This document shows, piece after piece, positions 43,608-50,236 of a DNA stretch of 64,000 nucleotides (position 1 is its first letter; each line of letters starts with the position of its first letter). This DNA comes from Methanolobus sp. (GTDB lineage: Archaea > Halobacteriota > Methanosarcinia > Methanosarcinales > Methanosarcinaceae). Below the pieces are notes generated by a model. The model saw only the letters and a program-made list of their open reading frames with translations. It was not told the DNA's origin and did no database searches. A program made the position numbers and the translations under genes. The stretch lies in the NCBI GenBank assembly GCA_029762595.1, contig JARVGJ010000001.1, forward strand, positions 186,001-250,000, written 5' to 3'.

Positions 43608-43883
43608 ATGAGATTTGAAAATGATCTAGAAGCTGAATTCTATGAACGGTCAAGAAAAAATGCAGAACAGTCAGGATACAGACTTAACAGTGACTGGGAT
43701 GTCATTACAACTGCAGTAAAGGGTATTTGTAACAACAAGAAGCAGTATGGTGAATGGTACTGCTTCTGCCAGAAAAGAACCGGTGACAAGGAACAGGACA
43801 AAAAGATCATATGTCCATGTGCTGCAAGATCAAGAGACGTTGAAATGCGTGGTGCCTGCAAGTGCGGACTCTACATCAAGTGA
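43608..43883 (+). CDS. Ferredoxin-thioredoxin reductase catalytic-type protein
   Basis: The 91-residue protein has the FTR Cys set WYCFCQKR, IICPCAARSRDVEMRGACKCGLYIK: the CFC, CPC and CKC pairs hold the 4Fe-4S cluster and active disulfide. The C-x-C in the first pair reads CFC rather than CPC. It reduces thioredoxins or directly protein disulfides using ferredoxin. A hairpin with T-run follows at 43921, which ends this oxidative-stress operon. Confidence 0.88.
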   Translation: MRFENDLEAEFYERSRKNAEQSGYRLNSDWDVITTAVKGICNNKKQYGEWYCFCQKRTGDKEQDKKIICPCAARSRDVEMRGACKCGLYIK

Positions 43884-43920
43884 TGTCAGATTTTAAAATT
43901 ACTTGCTTTTAACTATAAAA

Positions 43921-43948
43921 CAGGGTCATTTTGGGGACCCTGAGGCTA
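43921..43948 (+). terminator. Terminator after the ferredoxin-thioredoxin reductase gene
   Basis: CAGGGTC-ATTTTGGG-GACCCTG is a perfect 7-bp stem, followed by AGGCTATTTTTC with five T a few bases later. Confidence 0.55.
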
Positions 43949-43967
43949 TTTTTCAAAAGACAAAGAA

Positions 43968-44432
43968 ATGAATCCTGCACAAGGAGCTACATTATCTGAG
44001 ATCTGTGCTGATATAAAGGTCAGTCAGATAATGTCAAAAGAAACTGTTTTCATTAAGGATACTGATTCCATAGAGCAGATCATAGAGCTTATGGCAAGTA
44101 ATCCATACCATATCTATCCGGTCCTTAATTCTGAGAAGGAGCTGGTGGGTGTCATCGATCAGGACAATATTCTGGAATTACTCTTTTTTGAAAGAAGCCA
44201 ACGAAACCACCATACACATTTAATGGCTACCAAGGCCCTTAGTGAAAAAGCATCCAGCCTTATGGTGCACCATCCTATGACAATATCCTTTGATGCTAAT
44301 TTTTTTGATGCTGCAGACCTTATGATCAAACACCACATCGATTACCTTTGTGTTGTCAGGGATAAGAAACTGGAAGGTATCATCTCTAAATCGGACCTTA
44401 TAAAGAAGATATTCAAGCTTAGAGGCAAATGA
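43968..44432 (+). CDS. Two-CBS-domain protein, probable regulator of the adjacent antiporter
   Basis: The 154-residue protein is a single CBS pair: VSQIMSKETVFIKDTDSIEQII ... GVIDQDNILELLF and SSLMVHHPMTISFDANFFDAADL ... LEGIISKSDLIKKIF. The linker between the domains is His-rich (QRNHHTHLM). It lies 3 bp before the antiporter gene and may sense adenine nucleotides or dinucleotides to gate it. Confidence 0.86.
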   Translation: MNPAQGATLSEICADIKVSQIMSKETVFIKDTDSIEQIIELMASNPYHIYPVLNSEKELVGVIDQDNILELLFFERSQRNHHTHLMATKALSEKASSLMVHHPMTISFDANFFDAADLMIKHHIDYLCVVRDKKLEGIISKSDLIKKIFKLRGK

Positions 44433-44435
44433 TCA

Positions 44436-45635
44436 ATGGAAACCCTCCTTCAAATAATGGCCATTTTGTTCTTTGCAAGGATATTCAGCGAAATCTTAGA
44501 AAGGTCAGGACTACCTGGCCTTATTGGAGAGATGGGGGCAGGCTTTCTCTTCGCTCTTACCTTTAAGCCTGACGATATAGAGATATTTACATTCTTTGCA
44601 GAATTAGGGGCCATATTCCTGCTTTTTACCGCAGGGTACAGAGAGGTCCACATAAAAGACCTGAAAGCTGCATCCAAAAGTGCACTCATCCCCACATTAT
44701 CACAGATAATTGTGGCGTTTGCATTCGGTTTTCTTCTGGGGGATTTTTTTGGTTTTAGTTTCACAGAAAGTCTTTTCCTGGCTGTTGCATTCAGCCCCAC
44801 AAGTATAAGCATTGTTGTTAAAACACTGATAGACAACGCTTACCTTTCAAGCAAGCCTGGTTCACTGATGCTAACATCAGCGATATTCGATGACATAATA
44901 GGGATTTTCCTGCTTACCCTCCTTGTATCTGTTGCAACGCTTAACCAGTTTCCTTCGGGCATCCAGGTGCTATGGATACTTGCACAGATGCTTGCCTTTG
45001 CACTTATCATGGGCCTTCTGGGATGGAAAGTATACCCATTCATTTTCAAGCACGTACAAAGGATGCATTCCAAAGAATCACTGTTCTCCTTTGTGATACT
45101 TGTTGCTCTTTTCTCGGCATACCTGTCTGAGCTGTTTGGATTGCATGCCGTCATTGGTGCATTTTTCGGAGGGGTCATTCTTTCTGATCTGCCACCTGCA
45201 AAGATCGATGCAGTGCAGAAAAAGGTAAGTGGTGTGGCCTATGGAATATTCACACCGCTTTTCTTTGCATTCATCGGTCTTTCCATTGATACGGAAGTGT
45301 TATCTTCTGCTGGTATTTTTACGGCTCTTGTAATCATACTTGCGCTTTGCGGAAAACTTATCGGTGGGTTCATAGGCACTAAACTGACAGGTTTCAGTTC
45401 TGAGGATAGCCTGATCTTTGGGATCGGGATGATGCCAAGGGCAGGAATTGAACTTGTGGTCATAGCCATTGGAAAAGAACTTGGGATCATAAGTAATGAA
45501 CTGTTTGCCAGTATCGTATTAATGGTAGTGATGTCTATCATAGTTTCCCCCATTTTACTAGAAATGTCTATCAAGTACAAAGAAAAAAGAATGTCCATGC
45601 CAGAAATGGAAAATATCCCGGACAAAAGTACTTGA
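44436..45635 (+). CDS. CPA2-family Na+(K+)/H+ antiporter
   Basis: The 399-residue protein has about 12 membrane helices with the CPA2 pattern: ARIFSEILERSGLPGLIGEMGAGFLF in the first helices, AVAFSPTSISIVVKTLIDN near 115 (T-x-S unwinding site), LTSAIFDDIIGIFLLTLL near 150 (the Asp pair of ion binding), and GMMPRAGIELVVIAIGKELGI near 330. No C-terminal regulatory domain is attached; the CBS protein just upstream may take that place. It ends one base before the cbiQ stop on the other strand. Confidence 0.9.
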   Translation: METLLQIMAILFFARIFSEILERSGLPGLIGEMGAGFLFALTFKPDDIEIFTFFAELGAIFLLFTAGYREVHIKDLKAASKSALIPTLSQIIVAFAFGFLLGDFFGFSFTESLFLAVAFSPTSISIVVKTLIDNAYLSSKPGSLMLTSAIFDDIIGIFLLTLLVSVATLNQFPSGIQVLWILAQMLAFALIMGLLGWKVYPFIFKHVQRMHSKESLFSFVILVALFSAYLSELFGLHAVIGAFFGGVILSDLPPAKIDAVQKKVSGVAYGIFTPLFFAFIGLSIDTEVLSSAGIFTALVIILALCGKLIGGFIGTKLTGFSSEDSLIFGIGMMPRAGIELVVIAIGKELGIISNELFASIVLMVVMSIIVSPILLEMSIKYKEKRMSMPEMENIPDKST

Positions 45636-45636
45636 A

Positions 45637-46407
45637 CTACAGATTACTGATGACAAATGGGAAAAGCTGTACAGAGAACGCAATTAATAGCAAGACGGAT
45701 GATAGCATATAATCAGCCATTACCATCCTAAAGTCTGTGAAAAGCCGTGGATTGCCCGTATAACCCCTGGATAACATCGATCTGTAAACCTTCTCCCCCC
45801 TTTCATAGCTTTTTACAAGGAGCATACCAATCATATTCCCAATTATATTCAAACTATACTGATTCAGCTTCATTTTGAATCCCCTTGTATACATGGATCT
45901 CTTCATAGTGAAAAACTCCCCAAGGAGTACAAAGATGTATCTGTAAGAAAAAGTGATCATCTGAATCAGGATATTTGGTATTTTCAGAGAATACATGGCT
46001 TTTATGATCTCATCGAACCTGCTTGTGGCAAGCATGAGAAATGCAAGGATAAGTGATGCTATGGCCCTTAAGAAAATGAGTGCGCCTATATAAAGTCCTT
46101 CAATGGTGATACTGACATATCCAAGTCCAATGAGAGGACTGCCCTGGACAGTGAAAGCCATCACCACAATTATCATAAATATAAAAAGAGCTGGGAATTT
46201 CAGTGATATGTATACAAAGTGAAGAGGTATCCTTGATATGAATATAAGGATAATTGAAAAAATAACAGCTAACAGTGCAACTACCAGCTCGGTTATAAAG
46301 GCGAATGAGAATATCAGGATAGTGAATGTTATCAACTTTGCCCTTGGATCGAATCTGTGGAGAATGGAATCCAGTGTTGAATATGTATCTATCACAGGGT
46401 AGCTCAT
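45637..46407 (-). CDS. cbiQ: ECF transporter T component (CbiQ/NikQ)
   Basis: The 256-residue membrane protein has about five or six helices and the coupling-helix motifs SRFDEIIKAMYSLKIPNIL and RSMLSRGYTGNPR, an A-R-G-like signature that couples to ABC ATPases. It starts IDTYSTLDSILHRFDPRAKLITF, as CbiQ does. It belongs to the cbiM-nikL-cbiQ cluster for Ni2+ or Co2+. No CbiO ATPase gene follows; the antiporter lies tail-to-tail instead. Confidence 0.88.
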   Translation of the reverse strand: MSYPVIDTYSTLDSILHRFDPRAKLITFTILIFSFAFITELVVALLAVIFSIILIFISRIPLHFVYISLKFPALFIFMIIVVMAFTVQGSPLIGLGYVSITIEGLYIGALIFLRAIASLILAFLMLATSRFDEIIKAMYSLKIPNILIQMITFSYRYIFVLLGEFFTMKRSMYTRGFKMKLNQYSLNIIGNMIGMLLVKSYERGEKVYRSMLSRGYTGNPRLFTDFRMVMADYMLSSVLLLIAFSVQLFPFVISNL

Positions 46408-46428
46408 TCAAATACACCTTTACATCTT

Positions 46429-46884
46429 TTATTTTTGCTGTTTTATCCTTCTTGCAGATATAAGCATACCCAGGCCTGCAAGTCCAAGCATATATCCAAG
46501 GCCTGCAACTATCTTTGTGGCCTTTGAATCCCCGGATGAACTATATAACTGAGATGAGCCCGAACCAACGTTTATTACAGCCTCACTCTGATGACCCCAG
46601 TCATCAAATATCTTCACCCTATATTCTTCATACCCGGGGACAGGTTCAAAATAATACAAGCCGTTATTGTCAAGATTGTCCTGAATATGCAATTCCTCAT
46701 TACCCTGCCCATCTATCAGATAAATTTCCACAATTGCACCTGGAATTGGGTTACTCTGGTCAAAAGATCCTTTAACTTCTATGCTCTGAGAGACATCCAG
46801 ATGAGCCGCATGTGAAGATGCAGGCACTACAAGAAGAGCAGATACTGCACAGAATATTATAAACAGGTTTATCCATCTATTCAT
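46429..46884 (-). CDS. NikL/CbiN-like accessory ECF component
   Basis: The 151-residue protein has a signal/membrane helix (about 5-25), an extracytoplasmic beta domain of about 85 residues (VKGSFDQSNPIPGAIVEIYLID, GLYYFEPVPGYEEYRVKIFD) resembling carboxypeptidase-regulatory-like folds, and a C-terminal membrane helix (VAGLGYMLGLAGLGMLISA). This topology is that of NikL, found with nickel-type CbiM transporters. An upstream GTG (46896) is in frame; ATG 46884 has GAGGTG 9 nt before it. Confidence 0.72.
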   Translation of the reverse strand: MNRWINLFIIFCAVSALLVVPASSHAAHLDVSQSIEVKGSFDQSNPIPGAIVEIYLIDGQGNEELHIQDNLDNNGLYYFEPVPGYEEYRVKIFDDWGHQSEAVINVGSGSSQLYSSSGDSKATKIVAGLGYMLGLAGLGMLISARRIKQQK

Positions 46885-46899
46885 TTTCACTAACACCTC

Positions 46900-47520
46900 T
46901 TATTTTTTCATCTTTTTAGGAAGGAGTTCTGGCTTTACCTTTGCAAGGTAAGTGACAATTGCCCCTGTGAGTATACCCTCGATCACTATCAGTGGAAGGT
47001 GGGCCACCGCTGCAACCCGGGCCAGGCCTGAGAACTCCTGTCCTGTAGATAACAGCACAAATACAAGTAAAATAGCAGCAAGTGCAATTGCAAATGCACC
47101 ACACATAAAGCCAAGTGTTTTCTCAGATATTCCACGTTCATAGCCTTTCATGAACAGATAATATGCAATCATTGCAGGTATTCCCACCATTGCTGCATTG
47201 ACACCTATGGTGGTTACTCCTCCGTGCTGGAACAGGAAGGCCTGCAGAATAAGACCAACAAACATTGAAACATAGGCAATAGGACCAAGTACTATGCCTA
47301 TAAGGCCATTTAACATGGGGTGAACACTGGTTGGCCCTACAGGTATGTGGATAAGTGATACAACAAAAAAAGCAGCCGTCATTACTGAGAATTTTGGTAT
47401 TTGTTCTACTATATCATATTTCTTCATCGTTGATCTTATAGTCAGAGCAATGAAAAATAACGTTACTATCCAGCCAGCAGCAATTACCGGTGCCGATAAA
47501 ACTCCATCAGAAATGTGCAT
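46900..47520 (-). CDS. cbiM: ECF transporter S component for nickel or cobalt (CbiM/NikM)
   Basis: The 206-residue membrane protein starts MHISDGVLSAPVIAAGW; the N-terminal Met-His-x-x-Asp binds the metal in this family. Seven helices follow, with VSLIHIPVGPTSVHPMLNGLIGIVLGPIAY (in two parts) holding the second conserved His pair, and FQHGGVTTIGVNAAMVGIPAM. It imports Ni2+ (for F430 and hydrogenases) or Co2+ (for corrinoids). The NikL-like neighbour favours nickel. It has a GAGGAATAAG start site. Confidence 0.92.
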   Translation of the reverse strand: MHISDGVLSAPVIAAGWIVTLFFIALTIRSTMKKYDIVEQIPKFSVMTAAFFVVSLIHIPVGPTSVHPMLNGLIGIVLGPIAYVSMFVGLILQAFLFQHGGVTTIGVNAAMVGIPAMIAYYLFMKGYERGISEKTLGFMCGAFAIALAAILLVFVLLSTGQEFSGLARVAAVAHLPLIVIEGILTGAIVTYLAKVKPELLPKKMKK

Positions 47521-47556
47521 AACTTATTCCTCTTTGTTGCTAAAACAAACAATAGG

Positions 47557-47601
47557 CAGATAATGGAAGTGAGTACTTAAAAACCCTGCTCCCATTATCT
47601 G
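47557..47601. promoter_or_regulatory. Inverted repeat CAGATAATGG-N25-CCATTATCTG upstream of cbiM
   Basis: The 10-bp arms are perfect and flank a TTTTTAAGTACTC element (minus strand, about 47570-47585) that could be the cbiM TATA box. It also lies just after the stop of the His-rich gene, so it may double as a terminator stem. A metal-responsive operator is one reading. Confidence 0.45.
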
Positions 47602-47611
47602 AAATTGGAGA

Positions 47612-48643
47612 TCATTTTCTTCTTGTTAGGAAGGCAACAGCAAGCAAGCCTGCTACAGCAAAGAGCATTTCAAAACCAGGTGTGCTTTTTACAGGATACT
47701 CCTCAACTGCTTCAACTGGCGCTTCATTTGTGTCCACCCATTCATTGAAAAGTATTTCAAAAGACTGGAAAGCTGCCTGCAGGTCATGCAGATCGTGGTG
47801 GATATGGTCTGCATGATGTTCATGAGATTGCGGGACCATGTCCTCAAGACCATGGGCAGGACCACTGATCTGGACTATAAGTGCTTTGAGATTGGAAAGT
47901 TCTGCTTTTGCTTCTTCAGATTTACGGTCATCAATATAGTGTCCCATATCATCTGCCGACCTGTCGATATCGTGGGCAAGGAGATGGACCTCTTCTGCTA
48001 CATCCCTGACATCATCGGAAAGTGATTCATCGTCGGCAATATGCTCTGATTCATCATGAATATCCTGAGCAAGACCTCTGATATCATTAATGATATCCCG
48101 TAGTTTATCATTGGAATCCATGTCATCTTCGTCTGTGTAGACCTGATCGGCAAACTCATAGTTCCCAACCTCTTCATTGAAAAGTATTTCAAAGGACTGG
48201 AAAGCTTTCTGCAGGTCATGTAGATCATGATGGATCTGGTCTGCATGATCTTCATAGGATTGTGGTACCATATCCTCAAGATCATGGGCAGGCCCGCTTA
48301 TCTGGACTATAAGTGCTTTGAGGGTAGCAAGTTCTGCTTTGGCTTCATCATATTCCCCATCACCCAAATATTGTCCGACATCATGTGCCGACCTGTCGAT
48401 ATCATGAGCAAGAAGATGGACCTCTTCTGCCACATCCCTGACATCAACAGGTAGTGACTCATCATCGGCGATGTGTTCTGATTCGTCATGAATATTCTGT
48501 GCGATGTTTCTTATCTCATCCCTTACGTCTGAGATCTCACCGCTAATTGCCTGTGCTCCTTCATCCGGATGTGATGATGCAGGTACACAAAGAGCAAGCA
48601 TCAAAACACATAATATTGCAAGTATTTTTGTTCTAATCTTCAT
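47612..48643 (-). CDS. His/Asp-rich, internally duplicated, PGF-CTERM-anchored surface protein
   Basis: The 343-residue protein has a signal peptide (1-24), two nearly identical 116-residue units (44-159 and 188-303), a short linker with PVEAVEEYPVK and the C-terminal sorting signal TPGFEMLFAVAGLLAVAFLTRRK (PGF-CTERM, archaeosortase type, helix and RRK). Each unit is helical and carries many metal-type side chains: IHDESEHIADDE, EEVHLLAHDIDRSA, HHDLHDLQ. No Cys lies in the mature part. It is encoded directly upstream of the nickel/cobalt ECF genes on the same strand, so an extracellular Ni/Co-binding or buffering role is inferred. ATG 48643 is chosen over a longer frame. Confidence 0.8.
   Translation of the reverse strand: MKIRTKILAILCVLMLALCVPASSHPDEGAQAISGEISDVRDEIRNIAQNIHDESEHIADDESLPVDVRDVAEEVHLLAHDIDRSAHDVGQYLGDGEYDEAKAELATLKALIVQISGPAHDLEDMVPQSYEDHADQIHHDLHDLQKAFQSFEILFNEEVGNYEFADQVYTDEDDMDSNDKLRDIINDIRGLAQDIHDESEHIADDESLSDDVRDVAEEVHLLAHDIDRSADDMGHYIDDRKSEEAKAELSNLKALIVQISGPAHGLEDMVPQSHEHHADHIHHDLHDLQAAFQSFEILFNEWVDTNEAPVEAVEEYPVKSTPGFEMLFAVAGLLAVAFLTRRK
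47735..48082 (-). repeat. Coding repeat unit 2 of the His-rich surface protein
   Basis: This DNA encodes residues 188-303, a direct copy of residues 44-159 with scattered substitutions; long stretches such as the codons for DESEHIADDES, LLAHDIDRSA and LKALIVQISGPAH agree. The duplication has kept the frame. Confidence 0.85.
48167..48514 (-). repeat. Coding repeat unit 1 of the His-rich surface protein
   Basis: This DNA encodes residues 44-159. An acidic spacer of 28 residues (YTDEDDMDSNDK region) separates it from unit 2. Confidence 0.85.
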
Positions 48644-49207
48644 AGATATCACTTCTGTAGTTAGATCTATTATTGCCATGTGGGCATTAAGTATGGATAT
48701 AAATGCACATAATATACACATATATACTATATGCCCATGAATGTAAGTATTCATGCATATAAACTTAATACACTAGAGAATGTAATGGAAGTACTTATCA
48801 TTTAAAAGTTTAATCCTATAAGTAAAAGCTATTCTGTATTAACACACATATATACACTATAAGAGAATATATATAGTTATATGCCTCCTGCATCTTAGAA
48901 TAGGATACAACGATACAACAAGATTATTGTTCAGAGAAACGTAATAACAATGAGAAAATATAATATACGAATGCATATTTAAAACTATTGTTTTACAATT
49001 ATGTAATAAAAGACTACTAATTATAAATACTCTTGCAATTTACCTATTAAACACGGATCCAGGGTTATTACAGATCTTGGAAAATACATTTATTGAAATC
49101 CTCTGATCTTAAATCATTGAATGAGAGAATTATAAAACACTATTTAATAGAATAGATATCATTGGAAATGTGGGGTTTTATAGTCAAGGGAATAAGAGAA
49201 TACGTAA
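48644..49207. other. 564-bp AT-rich divergent intergenic region
   Basis: The gap lies between the His-rich surface gene and the PfkB gene. It contains many TATA-like runs (GGATATAAATGC 48695-48706, CATATATACTATAT 48719-48732, GAATATATATAG near 48868), the palindrome at 48736-48755 and an inverted pair TGGGCAT (48681-48687) / ATGCCCA (48731-48737). I see no ORF worth calling. Both flanking genes probably have their promoters here. Confidence 0.5.
48736..48755. promoter_or_regulatory. Palindrome CATGAAT-N6-ATTCATG upstream of the His-rich surface gene
   Basis: Two perfect 7-bp arms lie about 90-110 bp before ATG 48643, upstream of the likely TATA box GGATATAAA read in either orientation. It may be an operator; it does not match the NikR 6-N16-6 geometry. 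Confidence 0.4.
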
Positions 49208-50236
49208 ATGTCAGTCAATGACCTGAAGCGGGTGGGTGCGACCATATCTTATGTATTTGCATTAAGTGAAACGTTCTATGACATCGTTTTCAAAAATGGG
49301 GAGCATGTTTCTGCCGGCCCCGGAGGAGCCATGCTCAACAGTTCAGTATCACTTGGCAGAGCAGGCATCCAGGTATCATTCATCAGTGAATTTGGCTGCG
49401 ACAGAATTGGGAATATGATCCATGTACTGCTCACTGATAATAATGTCTCTACAGACCATCTCTGCATATATGAGGGCAAGTCACCCCTTGCACTTGCTTT
49501 TTTGGACCATAGGACAGATGCCAGCTATGAGTTTTATGAAGAACTGCCACAAAGACGTCTTCAGATAGATTGCCCGTCCTTTTCCCGTAATGACATTTTA
49601 ATGTTCGGATCAATTATCTCCTTGCAAAAAGACACCCGAGAAAAGGTTGAAGAGATAATTGATGCTGCAAGGAAAGCTGGTTCTACTGTATTGTATGACC
49701 CTAATTTTCGCCCATCCCGGTTTCATTCAACTGACAGGATAAGGGATCTTATAAACAAAAATATAGCAGCTTCCGATATAATCAGATGTTCGCAAGAAGA
49801 TATGAGACTGGCATATAGATGCAAAGGACCGGATGAAGCATATGACCTGATACGAAAGAATGGTTGTTCCCATATGATATACACTTCTGGACCTGAAGGA
49901 GCATACCTGAGAACACCCAAGCTATCGAAATATTATGAAATCCCATCAATAAAAACAGTCAGCACCATTGGAGCCGGAGATAATTTCAATGCAGGTATAG
50001 CTTACATGATTAACTCAGAAAACATGGGTCATCCGGATACTTTTTCAGAGAGCATGTGGGACATGATAATCGACAATGCCATTGCATTTGCATCTGATGC
50101 CTGTATGAATAGCGAGAATTATATATCCTGTGAATTTGCCAGAATGTTGAAACCTGCAAAACATAGCCACAGTGAACCGACTACAGGAAAAAAAGGGAGC
50201 TATCATAGTGACCAAGGCAAACACGATGCAAAATGA
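49208..50236 (+). CDS. PfkB-family carbohydrate kinase
   Basis: The 342-residue ribokinase-fold protein has AGPGGAMLNSSVSLGRAGIQVSFISEFGCDRIG near 37-70 (PfkB motif 1) and TVSTIGAGDNFNAGIAYMI near 255-273 (motif 2, catalytic Asp in GAGD). LYDPNFRPSRF and CSQEDMRLAY match sugar kinases such as fructokinase. The sugar is unknown. The C-terminal tail is unusually rich in Lys, His and Ser and overlaps the start of the P-type ATPase gene by 29 nt. Confidence 0.88.
   Translation: MSVNDLKRVGATISYVFALSETFYDIVFKNGEHVSAGPGGAMLNSSVSLGRAGIQVSFISEFGCDRIGNMIHVLLTDNNVSTDHLCIYEGKSPLALAFLDHRTDASYEFYEELPQRRLQIDCPSFSRNDILMFGSIISLQKDTREKVEEIIDAARKAGSTVLYDPNFRPSRFHSTDRIRDLINKNIAASDIIRCSQEDMRLAYRCKGPDEAYDLIRKNGCSHMIYTSGPEGAYLRTPKLSKYYEIPSIKTVSTIGAGDNFNAGIAYMINSENMGHPDTFSESMWDMIIDNAIAFASDACMNSENYISCEFARMLKPAKHSHSEPTTGKKGSYHSDQGKHDAK

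Noticed and set aside
48691..48717. NikR box upstream of the His-rich surface gene (GTAT 48691 ... ATAC 48714)
   Set aside because: The spacing is one base short of the 6-N16-6 geometry and the inner bases do not match.
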